Source of the DNA: Armatimonadota bacterium
GTDB lineage: Bacteria > Armatimonadota > Fimbriimonadia > Fimbriimonadales > Fimbriimonadaceae
Length of the DNA: 64,000 nt
Direction: 5' to 3'
NCBI GenBank assembly: GCA_018268315.1
Contig: JAFDWU010000002.1
Location: 1-64,000, forward strand
Shown: in pieces, positions 51,107-60,173 of the stretch
Layout of the letters: every line of letters starts with the position of its first letter
Position numbering within the stretch: position 1 is the stretch's first letter
Position numbers and translations under genes: made by a program
Notes under the pieces: generated by a model
What the model saw: the letters and a program-made list of their open reading frames with translations, nothing else
Told to the model about the DNA's origin: nothing
Databases searched by the model: none

Positions 51107-52447
51107 CTATCGCGAGATGCTTGCGCCAAGCAAAGATTCTCTATCAATGCTCTGCAGCTGTGTCGAAGGCGATTCGCCAAGGACCGCCGCGGCCCAAGTC
51201 GTGTAACCGCTCACCGCTTCTTCAAACGAAATGTTTTCAGCCGGGTCAAAACCTTCGGGCCTCTGAATTGCCGCTCGCAAACCGTCCCGAGGATCGCCGG
51301 GAACAATCGGGCGGTCCGAGCTGAGCGAAAGCCGTACCCCCGCATCCACAAGGCTGCGAAGTCGCTTCAGCTTGGAGGCTCTTTCTGGCCCTAGCTGCCG
51401 GACATAGGCGTGACCAAAGCGAAGCAGAAACTCCGGCTGCACCACGCACTGCACATCTAGGTTCGCCATCCGCTCGATCTGAGCGTCCGAAAGCAGCATC
51501 GCATGCTCGATCCGGTGCCGCGAAGCGGCCCCGCTTAGTTCGAAGGCGTCCAGCACCAGGTCCACCGCGTGATCGCCAATCGCATGAATCGAAACCGGCA
51601 AGCCCGCATCGGTGGCGGTCTTCACCATCTGGTTCAGCTTCTCTGGGGCATAGATAATCGAGCCGCTTGTCTTGGCATTGGGATCGCCGCCCACGTAGCT
51701 GCCGTAGATGCCTGCGGTGCCAGAAGCGATCGCTCCATCAGCGAAAAGCTTCACGCCGCAAATCTTGATCCGCGAAGGATCAAGCTCTGCCTTCATTTCC
51801 GCAAGACGCTCAGGGCCGACGCCGCGCGGGCCGAAGACGCTCGCCCAGAGCGGATACAGGGCCAACTTGATCTCGCAACCTTGCTCGGCCGCTTGCCTGT
51901 ACGCCTTTATTTCGTTTTCGAGACCCCGCTGGCCAGTCATCATGTCCGCCGCCGAGCAGATGCCAAGCGCCGCCATGCGCCTACCCGCCTCCATAATCGC
52001 CTCGACCATCGTGTCGAAAGGCGCTGAGGGGATCGCCATGCTTACCGCTTCGGAAGCATTTTCAAACAGCACCCCATCCGGCTCGCCGGTTTCATCCCGG
52101 CGATATTCCCCGCCGCTGGGGTCAGGCGTTTCCGCTGAGACTCCTGCGGCTCGAAGCGCGGCCGTGTTTGCAATGCCCGCGTGCCCGTTGGAATGGCGAA
52201 GAAGAATTGGACGCGAGGCGGAAATCTTGTCAAGGTCGTGGCGGGTCAGATGGACGCCGTCATCAAACTTGTTCTGGTCGTAATGAACGGCCAGCAGCCA
52301 CTCACCTTCGCTGAGCATTCCGAGCCGTTGCTGAACAAGCTCAAGCACATCTTCGCGAGAGCGAGCCGAACCCAGATGCAGCTTCAGGAAATCCAGGCCG
52401 GTTGGCAGGATATGGCAATGCGGATCGACAAATAGGGGAACGTTCAT
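51107..52447 (-). CDS. Amidohydrolase superfamily metal-dependent hydrolase
   Basis: This resembles YtcJ-type amidohydrolases (Amidohydro_3). The metal-binding start VDPHCHILPTGL (HxH) appears only seven residues from the N-terminus. LLRHSNGHAGIANTAAL, GVKLFADGAIASGTAGIYG, SIHAIGDHAVDLVLDAF and LSLSSDRPIVPGDP follow, with metal- and substrate-site His and Asp residues. The usual N-terminal composite beta-domain part is missing, so at 446 residues it is shorter than most relatives. Substrate unknown. It overlaps the amine oxidase gene by ATGA. Confidence 0.85.
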   Translation of the reverse strand: MNVPLFVDPHCHILPTGLDFLKLHLGSARSREDVLELVQQRLGMLSEGEWLLAVHYDQNKFDDGVHLTRHDLDKISASRPILLRHSNGHAGIANTAALRAAGVSAETPDPSGGEYRRDETGEPDGVLFENASEAVSMAIPSAPFDTMVEAIMEAGRRMAALGICSAADMMTGQRGLENEIKAYRQAAEQGCEIKLALYPLWASVFGPRGVGPERLAEMKAELDPSRIKICGVKLFADGAIASGTAGIYGSYVGGDPNAKTSGSIIYAPEKLNQMVKTATDAGLPVSIHAIGDHAVDLVLDAFELSGAASRHRIEHAMLLSDAQIERMANLDVQCVVQPEFLLRFGHAYVRQLGPERASKLKRLRSLVDAGVRLSLSSDRPIVPGDPRDGLRAAIQRPEGFDPAENISFEEAVSGYTTWAAAVLGESPSTQLQSIDRESLLGASISR

Positions 52448-53736
52448 GCTTGAGGCTCAATCAATTCTGCGTGTACGCGCTCAGCGCTTTCCAGCGCGCC
52501 TTCAATAAATCCGGCCCAGTTCGCAGTGTGCTCGCCCGCAAAGTGAACGTTGCCCTCATGCACGCCGATATGCTGCATAAACTCCAGCACGTATCCTGGC
52601 GCCAGCGAGGAGAATGCGCCGTGCGCGAACGAGTCGCCAATCCAGTTGTGAACCCACCCGCGCTCGAAGGTCTTAGCGGCCTCTGGATAGATCTTGGCAA
52701 GCTCGAAAACGCCTGCGCGAACCGGATCGCCGAGCCGCACCCATTCCGCCGCTTCCCTTCCGCAAACATATGCGGTAAGAATCGGGGCTTCGCCGAGGCC
52801 ACCGTCCCAGGTTTGCTGCAGCGGGCCGTCGCAATGCATTCCGCCGCCCCAGCCCTGGTCGCGCCACCAAGCCTCTTTAAACTGCCAAACAATCTTGATC
52901 GCCCTGCTCATCCGGCACGCCTCGACCGCGCACCGCTTCTGCACGCTGAGAGCAGGTTCAAATACGACCCGCTCAAGCGCGGGCGGTGGCAGGGTTAGGA
53001 TGGCCTTGTCGACCTTGGTAGTCACCCCGCCGTCGAATGTCAACGTAACTCCCAGAGGATCCTGATGGACCTTCCGCAAAACCTTTCCAAAATGCGCCTG
53101 TCCTTGGATCTTTCCAAGCATGGATTCACACAGCGATCTCGCTCCGCCCGGGAATCGGAACGCGCTCATCACGTCGCCATCGCGGTCCACATACAGCTTG
53201 TACATGCTCAGCCAGCCGAGCAGCGAAATATTCTCGGGATCGTCGCCCTCGTCCGAGCGGTAGCGGGAGGTAACCCACCAAAGGCCGCGCTCGCTTTGCG
53301 TATGCTCACGCAGAAAGTGCTCAAGCGTGCGCTCATCAAGCTCTTTATGCTGCGGATTGTCCCAAGCAGGCAGCTTCAACTCGCGGCACATCTCCTTCGC
53401 TGCCGCCTCGACCCGCAGGTCGTCTTCCATGGCGTCGCTCCACAAGGAGTCTTCGGAAATCGACTTGCCTCGGTACACCACCCGGCCGGGCCAGTGGTTG
53501 CTCTTAGGGTCCGGCTCTAAGTTGAATTCGCTAAGCAGGCTAAGTACGCGGTTATGATCGCTGTCGATCCACTCGCCGCCCGCCTCGTAGATTGCGCCGC
53601 CGCCTTCATCGATCGTGTGCAGCCGTCCGCCGGGACGCCCGCGAGCTTCGTAGAGCTCAACGGTCGCGCCGGAGGCTTCAAGAAGCATCGCCGCGCGGAG
53701 GCCGGCAATTCCAAGGCCGACTATGGCAACCTTCAA
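52444..53736 (-). CDS. Flavin-containing amine oxidase
   Basis: The N-terminal Rossmann motif VAIVGLGIAGLRAA and YEARGRPGGRLHTID bind FAD. EAGGEWID continues the family pattern, and the C-terminal FAGEHTANWAGFIEGALESAERVHAEL is the second FAD signature of monoamine oxidase/phytoene desaturase-like enzymes. Length 430 is typical. The start is TTG with GGGAG upstream, overlapping the previous stop. It may act with the downstream amidohydrolase in amine or amide breakdown, but the substrate cannot be read. Confidence 0.87.
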   Translation of the reverse strand: MKVAIVGLGIAGLRAAMLLEASGATVELYEARGRPGGRLHTIDEGGGAIYEAGGEWIDSDHNRVLSLLSEFNLEPDPKSNHWPGRVVYRGKSISEDSLWSDAMEDDLRVEAAAKEMCRELKLPAWDNPQHKELDERTLEHFLREHTQSERGLWWVTSRYRSDEGDDPENISLLGWLSMYKLYVDRDGDVMSAFRFPGGARSLCESMLGKIQGQAHFGKVLRKVHQDPLGVTLTFDGGVTTKVDKAILTLPPPALERVVFEPALSVQKRCAVEACRMSRAIKIVWQFKEAWWRDQGWGGGMHCDGPLQQTWDGGLGEAPILTAYVCGREAAEWVRLGDPVRAGVFELAKIYPEAAKTFERGWVHNWIGDSFAHGAFSSLAPGYVLEFMQHIGVHEGNVHFAGEHTANWAGFIEGALESAERVHAELIEPQA

Positions 53737-53972
53737 CGGCGCTTCTCCCTAGGCTGGCGAAGGGCTAAATCCACCCCAAGTAAGGCAACGATTAGACCCC
53801 CAACTCCCACGAGCGCTAGCATACTCGCCCCGTTGCTGTAAAGGATCATGAATCCCGCAAGGCCCAGAGCCGCCGCCGACATCGCGAACGCTCTTGGACC
53901 CCGTGTCTTGTAGGCCAAGGCGTTGAAGATCGCCAGCAAGAGCGCGACTCCTGCGCCGTAGCGCAAATACAT
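53733..53972 (-). CDS. Small three-helix membrane protein, 79 aa
   Basis: Three hydrophobic segments span nearly the whole protein, with a basic tail (RQPREKRR). I start at the ATG at 53972 because AGGA lies 7 bases upstream; a TTG 21 bases earlier is possible. The stop overlaps the amine oxidase start (TTGA). No family recognised. Confidence 0.6.
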   Translation of the reverse strand: MYLRYGAGVALLLAIFNALAYKTRGPRAFAMSAAALGLAGFMILYSNGASMLALVGVGGLIVALLGVDLALRQPREKRR

Positions 53973-54042
53973 CTGGAATTCCTGCGCGCTCAAACTCGTG
54001 TCACCGGTTGCATAGAAGGGGCTGGCACGGCAAGGACTGTAC

Positions 54043-54918
54043 CTATTTCGAGATCAGGCGGTCGAGTAGCGCGAAGGCAAAAACGCCGATAGAGACAAAT
54101 CCGTTCAGGGTGAAGAAGGCAAGGTTAACCTTCGAGAGGTCGTCAGGCTTCACTAGGCTTTGCTCATAACCCAATAGGGCAGCCGCGAACGCCGTGCCCG
54201 CGAAATAGGCCGGCCCCGCCCCAAATGACAGTCCCGCGAGAACCAGGAAAACGGCGGCAAGCAGGTGGCAAAGGCGACTAACGCCCAAGGCTTTGATCCG
54301 GCCGATCGTTTGCGGCAAGGATCGCAGGCGCTGCCCTTCGTCGAAGTCCACATCCTGCAAGGCGTAAATGATGTCGAAACCCGCCGTCCAGAACATCACG
54401 GCAAACACAAGATATAGTGCAGGCAAGCCAAGCGACCCCGTTGAGGCAATCCAGGCAGCGGCTGGCGCGATGCCAAGGGAGAGGCCCAAAACGAAGTGGC
54501 AAAGGGGCGTGAACCGCTTCGTTACGGAATAGAAGAGGGTGACGAACAGCGCAATCGGCGACAGCACTAACGTGAGGTGGTTGAGCAGGGCCGACGCCAG
54601 CAGGAAGATTCCGCACGAGGCGTAAAAGAACAAATTCACTTGGCGCAGACTCAGAAGCCCCGCAGGAATCGCGCGCCTCTTCGTGCGAGGATTCAAAGCG
54701 TCAATTTCACGGTCGGCGATTCGGTTGTAAGCCATTGCCGCGCTACGGCAGGAGACCATCGCGACGATGATCAACAGGAACACCCGCCAGCCGGGCCATC
54801 CATGCACGCCCCACATCATCCCGATCATCGCAAACGGCAGCGCGAAGATCGAATGCTCGAACTTGATCATCTCCAAATAGATGCGGAGGGGGCTGCGCTT
54901 TTCCGTTATCGTCGCCAT
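54043..54918 (-). CDS. ubiA: UbiA-family prenyltransferase
   Basis: UbiA enzymes attach a prenyl chain to an aromatic acid in quinone synthesis. Both Asp-rich motifs are visible: NRIADREID (about residues 66-74) and DVDFDEGQRLRSLP (about 193-206). Eight to nine TM helices fill the rest. Close UbiA-like proteins in futalosine-pathway bacteria are MqnP, and that is equally possible here. I start at the ATG at 54918 (291 residues, typical). The longer open frame would run 240 bases back into the photolyase gene. Confidence 0.88.
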   Translation of the reverse strand: MATITEKRSPLRIYLEMIKFEHSIFALPFAMIGMMWGVHGWPGWRVFLLIIVAMVSCRSAAMAYNRIADREIDALNPRTKRRAIPAGLLSLRQVNLFFYASCGIFLLASALLNHLTLVLSPIALFVTLFYSVTKRFTPLCHFVLGLSLGIAPAAAWIASTGSLGLPALYLVFAVMFWTAGFDIIYALQDVDFDEGQRLRSLPQTIGRIKALGVSRLCHLLAAVFLVLAGLSFGAGPAYFAGTAFAAALLGYEQSLVKPDDLSKVNLAFFTLNGFVSIGVFAFALLDRLISK

Positions 54919-54993
54919 CGTCTTACGATCCTGACGTAGTATCCCACGTTCACCGCCGCAACTTCTGAAGCGCAGGCGTAGAATCCAGAAGTC

Positions 54994-56445
54994 ATGGAGG
55001 CGCCGCTTCGCGAAGACATCAATCAACGCTACAAACGCGCGCTCTTTTGGTTCCGGCGCGATCTTCGCCTTGGCGACAACCTTGGACTCTTTTTCGCTAC
55101 GCAAGCGGCTGAGGAAGTTGTGCCGGTCTTTGTGTTCGATCGCAAGATTCTCGACCAATTAGAAGATCGCGACGACCGACGGCTTACCTTCATCCATCGA
55201 AGCCTGGCTGAACTCGATTCAAAGCTGCAAACGATTGACTCCCGGCTGGTGGTTTTGGATGGCGATCCCGCCATCGAGATAGCAAAGCTTGCACGCGCCC
55301 TGAGGGCAGAAGCGATATTCACGAACGAAGATTGGGAACCCTATGCCCTCGAGCGCGATGCCAAAGTCCGGCAAGCCGGACTCCCTTTTCACGCCTATCT
55401 TGACCACGTCGTCTTTCGTGGAGACGAGATTTTGACCGGAGAGGGCCAGCCCTTTCGCGTCTACACGCCGTTCATGAAAGCCTGGCGGGCTCGCCTCGAT
55501 TCTCATCCCCTGGGCACGTCAGCAGAACCGGATAGCAGCCGCTTTGCCAAAGCTTCTTCGATGGAGGGGCTGCCCGCCTTGCCTACCTTGGCTGAGCTAG
55601 GGTTTCAAGAAGCCAGCCTTTGGACCGCACCCGGCGAAGCCGCTGCTTACAAGGCGCTAGCCAAGTTCGCGGATAAGGCAAGCGACTATGGAGCAAAGCG
55701 TGACTTCCCTCACGGCGACCACACGAGCGGGCTGAGCGTCCATTTGCGCTTCGGCACGATCTCGATTCGGGATTGCTTCCGCTTCGCGCGAGCAGCCAAC
55801 GCCGAAAAGTGGGAGAACGAGTTGATTTGGCGCGAGTTCTACCAAGCCATCCTGTTGCATTGCCCCAATATCGCCACCGAAGCTTTCAACCCCAAATATC
55901 GGGGACTAGAATGGCCGGGTTCCCGCGAAGACTTTGAAAAATGGGCCCAAGGTCAAACAGGCTACCCCATCGTCGATGCCGCAATGCGGTGCCTAAACCA
56001 AACCGGTTGGATGCACAATCGGCTCCGGATGGTGGTCGCCAGCTTCTTAACCAAGGATCTGGTGTGCGATTACCGGTGGGGCGAGGCGTACTTTGCCCGC
56101 AAGCTGCTCGATTTCGATCTCGCCAGCAACAACGGCGGCTGGCAATGGTCCGCATCAACCGGCGCCGACGCTCAGCCTTATTTCCGGATCTTTAACCCGA
56201 TTCTCCAATCAAAACGCTTTGATCCCGAGGGGGCGTTCATTCGCGAATGGCTGCCGGAACTGCGCGAGCTAAGCAACGAGGACATCCACTTCCCTGCGGA
56301 AGCTGGGCCTTTGGCCCTTGCGGCGGCAGGAATTAGCCTGGGAGACAACTATCCGAACCCTCTGGTACGTCATACAGATGGAAAGCAACGCGCGCTTGCC
56401 TTTCTTGAATCGTGTACCCATGAAGGCGCGCAGGGTCGTTCCTAG
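54994..56445 (+). CDS. phr: Deoxyribodipyrimidine photolyase
   Basis: The enzyme repairs cyclobutane pyrimidine dimers with light. The N-terminal antenna domain starts LFWFRRDLRLGDNLGL, and FTNEDWEPYALERD follows. The FAD domain contains TSGLSVHLRFGTIS, ELIWREFYQAIL, GYPIVDAAMRCLNQTGWMHN and RMVVASFLTKDL, followed by WGEAYF, LDFDLASNNGGWQW and YFRIFNPILQSKRFDP. All FAD-binding and tryptophan-chain positions I can judge are present. Length 483 is normal for class I enzymes. It is divergent from ubiA with a 75-base gap. Confidence 0.95.
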   Translation: MEAPLREDINQRYKRALFWFRRDLRLGDNLGLFFATQAAEEVVPVFVFDRKILDQLEDRDDRRLTFIHRSLAELDSKLQTIDSRLVVLDGDPAIEIAKLARALRAEAIFTNEDWEPYALERDAKVRQAGLPFHAYLDHVVFRGDEILTGEGQPFRVYTPFMKAWRARLDSHPLGTSAEPDSSRFAKASSMEGLPALPTLAELGFQEASLWTAPGEAAAYKALAKFADKASDYGAKRDFPHGDHTSGLSVHLRFGTISIRDCFRFARAANAEKWENELIWREFYQAILLHCPNIATEAFNPKYRGLEWPGSREDFEKWAQGQTGYPIVDAAMRCLNQTGWMHNRLRMVVASFLTKDLVCDYRWGEAYFARKLLDFDLASNNGGWQWSASTGADAQPYFRIFNPILQSKRFDPEGAFIREWLPELRELSNEDIHFPAEAGPLALAAAGISLGDNYPNPLVRHTDGKQRALAFLESCTHEGAQGRS

Positions 56446-56474
56446 GACAATTCGTCCAAAACACTTGAAAAACG

Positions 56475-56501
56475 GGAACTGAAGACCTATCGATGGTGTT
56501 C
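56475..56501 (+). promoter_or_regulatory. ECF-type promoter candidate upstream of the sigma factor
   Basis: GGAAC (56475-56479) is followed after 17 bases by TGTTC (56497-56501), the spacing and -35 core seen at many ECF sigma promoters. It lies about 45 bases before the ECF gene start. Autoregulation is inferred. Confidence 0.45.
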
Positions 56502-56546
56502 AATATATGTGAACCTCAAGGATGAGGTCACGGCTGGAGAAAGACA

Positions 56547-57173
56547 ATGGTTGCAAATAAACTGACAAACGCTCCGATAACAGGACTTGAGGGTGGTGGC
56601 CCTTTTGATGAGCAGCGGTTCAAGGAACTGATGGATGCTACTTATCGGAAGGTTTTCAACATGGCCTACCGTCTTTCCGGCAACCGGCCCGACGCGGAGG
56701 ATTTGACGCAGGAAGCGTTCTTCCGTGCCTACCGAAGTTTTAACGACTACGAGGGCGACAAGCCGTTCGAAAACTGGATTTTCCGAATCGTAACGCGCCT
56801 GTACCTCGACTTGCTTCGATACCGACGCCGCCGCGTCAACACAGTTTCTTACGATGCGCCCCTACAGCATGACGGCGCCGATGATCACCTCTTCTTCGAG
56901 AAGGCAGACGTGGGTGGCACCCCAGAGGACGCCCTGTTCGAAGGCGAATTGAGCGAAGAAATGGAGCGCGCCATGAGCACTCTCTCCGACGAGCAGAAGC
57001 TGCTGGTCAAGCTAGCGGATGTTGAAGAGATGCCCTACCGCGACATCGCCGAGCTTCTTGATAAGCCAGTTGGAACGGTTCGCTCGCGGTTGCACCGAAC
57101 GCACAAGCAGATTCGACGACGCCTGGAACAGGCTCAGTTGGAATCGCGCGTTCAAAACGCCAAGAAGCGCTAA
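56547..57173 (+). CDS. ECF-family RNA polymerase sigma factor
   Basis: Region 2 (about residues 25-100) has FNMAYRLSGNRPDAEDLTQEAFFRAYRSF and the helix ENWIFRIVTRLYLDLLRYRRR, which contact core polymerase and the -10 element. Region 4 (about 145-195) has MSTLSDEQKLLVKLADVEEMPYRDIAELL and the recognition helix PVGTVRSRLHRTHKQIRRRL. Length 208 is usual. GGAGAAAG precedes the ATG. No anti-sigma gene lies beside it; instead the 3' end overlaps a convergent PilZ gene by 4 bases. Confidence 0.93.
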   Translation: MVANKLTNAPITGLEGGGPFDEQRFKELMDATYRKVFNMAYRLSGNRPDAEDLTQEAFFRAYRSFNDYEGDKPFENWIFRIVTRLYLDLLRYRRRRVNTVSYDAPLQHDGADDHLFFEKADVGGTPEDALFEGELSEEMERAMSTLSDEQKLLVKLADVEEMPYRDIAELLDKPVGTVRSRLHRTHKQIRRRLEQAQLESRVQNAKKR

Positions 57174-57796
57174 GCCGCCCGGTCGGTTGCGCCGTTTCTG
57201 GTTTGCACTACTTGTCTCCACAAGCTGACGTCCGTTCGCTCAGCGCCTTGCACTTGAACGCCTGCACGGAAGCGACCGGTCTTCGGGACCTTGCGAACAT
57301 AGCGCACTGATCCCTTCATGATGATTTCGCCGAAAGCTGACAGCAGCTTGATGGCGATTTCATCTTTTGGAAACAGCTCGAAGTCCGTGACCAAGCCCAG
57401 TCCATTCTTTGAGACATCAAGAACGGTGAATGGGATATGTCCGGCCAAGTCATCGACAAAGCCTTCAAGATTTCGGACAAGGTATCGGGGAGCTTCCTGA
57501 GCCGGCAGCCTTCGCGGTTGCGAGGTTAACCGGAACAGAATCCCATCCTTTCCCTTCGCCATATCCGCAACGGTCTTGATGACGATGCCTTGCACCATCG
57601 CTGAGGAGTCTTCCGAGAACAGTTGAAAGTTGCACTGGTCCTGTTCCACCAGCGGATGAGGCTCATCAATCAGAAGGATAAGCTCAAGATTAGAGGCCTT
57701 TTCAACCCAGCCAGAAAACAGCTTGAGGTCGCGCAGGCGCTGGAAGCGCGCTCGCGTACCTTCAAATTCGGCCATTTTCGGCGTGAAAACCGTCAT
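57170..57796 (-). CDS. YcgR-like PilZ-domain c-di-GMP-binding protein
   Basis: The C-terminal half contains the two PilZ motifs: RYLVR (Arg104 and Arg108) and DVSKNG (Asp127, Ser129, Gly132). A beta-barrel pattern follows (GEIIMKGSVRYVRKV, GRFRAGVQV). The N-terminal half (about 1-100) has a YcgR-like arrangement with ILFRLTSQPRRLPAQEAPR leading into RxxxR. Such proteins bind c-di-GMP and act on motility or secretion machines by contact. No TM segment is present. Downstream overlap is convergent with the ECF gene. Confidence 0.85.
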   Translation of the reverse strand: MTVFTPKMAEFEGTRARFQRLRDLKLFSGWVEKASNLELILLIDEPHPLVEQDQCNFQLFSEDSSAMVQGIVIKTVADMAKGKDGILFRLTSQPRRLPAQEAPRYLVRNLEGFVDDLAGHIPFTVLDVSKNGLGLVTDFELFPKDEIAIKLLSAFGEIIMKGSVRYVRKVPKTGRFRAGVQVQGAERTDVSLWRQVVQTRNGATDRAA

Positions 57797-57885
57797 CTCC
57801 AGTTTAGTTATCCGGCGAATAACTAAAACTCTTTAGTAGATAATGTAGCAAAGTTGCTATTTTTGTTGAAAGTGCGCTCGGCAAA

Positions 57886-57913
57886 GAAAAAGCCCCGAGG
57901 ATAACCCCGGGGC
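57886..57913 (-). terminator. Terminator after the WD40-like gene
   Basis: GCCCCG (57892-57897) and CGGGGC (57908-57913) form the base of a strong hairpin, followed on the minus strand by TTTTTCTTT. It lies 17 bases beyond the WD40-like stop and is a textbook intrinsic terminator. The adjacent gap up to 57797 is T- and A-rich and likely also holds the PilZ gene promoter. Confidence 0.85.
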
Positions 57914-57930
57914 CAACGTTATGGAGAGGC

Positions 57931-58833
57931 CTAAGCCACGTACGGAAGTAAGATTTGATGGATCGAGCCGTCTGCGCACCCAATCGCCATTCGTGAACCA
58001 TCCCCCGTGAAAGCAATGGATGTGGCGCGAGTATCGCGGATCGGGAAATTGAGGACGTTCATCCCCGAGAGCGTTGTAAGGTTCACACCGTCAACACCTG
58101 GAGATGCAAGAAAGTCCGATCGAGGCCGAAATGCAACCAGCGGCAGTCCAGGGCCGGCGGGGGCGGATCCAAGATGCGCTCCATTCATTAGATCGATGAG
58201 ATCCAATTGATGCAGCGTCCGGATGGCCGCTAGCCTGCGCTCTGGCTCGACGGAAAGGCCGAGGATGCGCTCTTGCAGATGCCAAGTTCGCACTCGCTGT
58301 CCGGTTGTTGCTTCGGTTACCTGAACCTCAAATCCATCGGCAGACACAACGTAGTCGTTTCCAAGCCAAGCGAGGAAATGGCCCTTCGCATTTGCGCGCG
58401 CCCTCCGTGGCACGTCTTCATCGAAGCTCCAAATCGCCATCTCGCCGCTTTCAAAACAGACTGCGAGCTTGCCGTTAGCCGAGGTTGCGATTCGCATAGG
58501 AGCGTCGTGAAAAACTCCTAGCGAGGTCAGCGGCGCGTAGCACCACTGGGTGGCCCCGGTTTCGGTATCGACCTTCTGGATGTGAGTTGGCGTCGCTGAG
58601 AACCAAGACCGTCCATCGTGGCTAAATGCGAGTGACCGCATCGGGCCAATGGGCGATTGAGGATTCTTGCAAACGACCTTCTGGATCGGCCTAAGGTGGC
58701 CGTCGTGGACAATGTCGTGGGCAGCATCTCCTGACACGAGCTTGTCGCCGTCAGGGGAAAACGCGAGAGCCGTTACTGCCTCTCGGTGCCCTTTGGTCTC
58801 CAACATGGGAGACAACGTCTGCGTTGAGGTCAT
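57931..58833 (-). CDS. WD40-type beta-propeller protein
   Basis: Repeats such as VTALAFSPDGDKLVSGDA, MRSLAFSHDGRSWFSA, MRIATSANGKLAVCFESGEMAIW and TSIAFTGDGSRMAIGCADGSIHQI mark six or seven propeller blades. No signal peptide, TM segment or other domain is present, so it is probably a cytosolic scaffold. I start at the second in-frame ATG (58833) because AAGGAGG lies 5 bases before it; the first ATG is 18 bases upstream. The leader contains a small GCCCG/CGGGC hairpin (58881-58896). Confidence 0.8.
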   Translation of the reverse strand: MTSTQTLSPMLETKGHREAVTALAFSPDGDKLVSGDAAHDIVHDGHLRPIQKVVCKNPQSPIGPMRSLAFSHDGRSWFSATPTHIQKVDTETGATQWCYAPLTSLGVFHDAPMRIATSANGKLAVCFESGEMAIWSFDEDVPRRARANAKGHFLAWLGNDYVVSADGFEVQVTEATTGQRVRTWHLQERILGLSVEPERRLAAIRTLHQLDLIDLMNGAHLGSAPAGPGLPLVAFRPRSDFLASPGVDGVNLTTLSGMNVLNFPIRDTRATSIAFTGDGSRMAIGCADGSIHQILLPYVA

Positions 58834-59050
58834 CGTTCCTCCTTGAACCATTGATATGGTCTTTCGTAACTGGCAAACTTGCCCGTTCCCTCGGGCAATG
58901 CGGAGAATATAGCGCGGAAAGACGAATGAAACTTATAAATATTGTCGAACGCTATGAATTTGCGCTGATTATCGCAATTCTGAACTAATTAACTGTGGTT
59001 CTCGGCTGTAATCTGCCTCGCTGAGAACGCTTCGGCATAATGGTTATGGC

Positions 59051-60172
59051 ATGACATCGCAGGATGATGGAGCAAGGCACGCCGAGCATGGTGGCGCGTT
59101 TTTCGAGGCGATTGGCGTTGACTTTTCAACCCTCGAAAGGCGCAAGGACATCGTCAATGCCGACGTGCTTGACGCCTGGTACGACCCCGCTCCTGGAGTG
59201 ATTAGCACCATTCAGGCGCACCTACCCTGGCTCATCCGAACCAGCCCGCCAACCCATGGCGAGGGGCTCCGGGCCGCCATCGCTAAGGCGCGGGGTGTGC
59301 AGGAGAACCAACTTGTTATCGGCTCAGGTTCCTCTTCGCTGATGTTCCTCGCTTTCCCTCGGCTCATCGGTCGAGCTTCGCGCGCCGTCGTCCTCGACCC
59401 CTCTTACGGCGAATACGCCCATCTTGCGGAAAAAGTGGTTGGAGCAAGAACACGCCGATTCAAACTTGACCCTCTGGCGGATTTCCGAATCGATATTGAC
59501 GCCCTTGCCAATGAGTGTAAGGATGCCAACTTGGTGATCCTTGTGAACCCCAACAGCCCGAACGGGGCCTACGTGGGCCGAGACGCCATTGTTGAGCTGC
59601 TGGGCAAGCTCAACCCTTCCACGAAGCTTTGGGTTGACGAGACCTATATCGACTACGCCCCTGACGGCTCAAGCGCTGAGCCGCTGGTGGCTGAGCATGA
59701 CAACCTCATCGTTTGCAAGTCGATGTCCAAATACTACGGGCTAAGCGGCTTGCGCATCGGCTATTTGGTTTGCAAGCCAACCCTTGCCGCGCAATGGGAG
59801 AGCCTCAGTCCGCCGTGGTCGGTCAGCCTCATCGGCCAGGTTGCGGCGGTAGCCGCATTGGATGACAACGCCTATTACAAGCAGATGACCGCGAAAACCG
59901 CCGAACTGCGCGTCGGCCTGGAAGCCGAGCTAAAGAAGCTGCCGGGCGTGAAAGTCTTCCCTTCCATCACGAACTTCCTTCTGATGCGCCTCGACAAACC
60001 GGTTGCGGCAAGCGTTTGCCAGCACGCCGAGAAACAAGGAGTCTTCCTGCGAAATTGCGATTCGCTAAGCGATCGCTTTCAGGGGCACTACATCCGCACG
60101 GCGGTCAAAGACGTGGAGGATAACCAGAAGATTATCGCCGCCCTTCGATCCGCGCTGGAACATACTTCCTGA
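59051..60172 (+). CDS. PLP-dependent class I/II aminotransferase (HisC/CobD-like)
   Basis: The fold-type I aminotransferase pattern is clear: VIGSGSSSLMFLAF, LDPSYGEY, VNPNSPNGAYV (PLP Asn), VDETYIDY (Asp and Tyr), the Schiff-base lysine in KSMSKYYGLSGLRIGY, and a C-terminal Arg in HYIRTAV. The start NADVLDAWYDPAPGV and RTSPPTHGEGL place it in a HisC-like subgroup. Histidinol-phosphate aminotransferase or threonine-phosphate decarboxylase are possible; no his or cob genes are nearby. It is followed by the VOC gene with a 1-base gap. Confidence 0.85.
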   Translation: MTSQDDGARHAEHGGAFFEAIGVDFSTLERRKDIVNADVLDAWYDPAPGVISTIQAHLPWLIRTSPPTHGEGLRAAIAKARGVQENQLVIGSGSSSLMFLAFPRLIGRASRAVVLDPSYGEYAHLAEKVVGARTRRFKLDPLADFRIDIDALANECKDANLVILVNPNSPNGAYVGRDAIVELLGKLNPSTKLWVDETYIDYAPDGSSAEPLVAEHDNLIVCKSMSKYYGLSGLRIGYLVCKPTLAAQWESLSPPWSVSLIGQVAAVAALDDNAYYKQMTAKTAELRVGLEAELKKLPGVKVFPSITNFLLMRLDKPVAASVCQHAEKQGVFLRNCDSLSDRFQGHYIRTAVKDVEDNQKIIAALRSALEHTS

Positions 60173-60173
60173 C

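Noticed and set aside
54919-55158. N-terminal extension of UbiA
   Set aside because: It runs antisense through the start of the photolyase gene and adds 80 polar residues absent from UbiA proteins.
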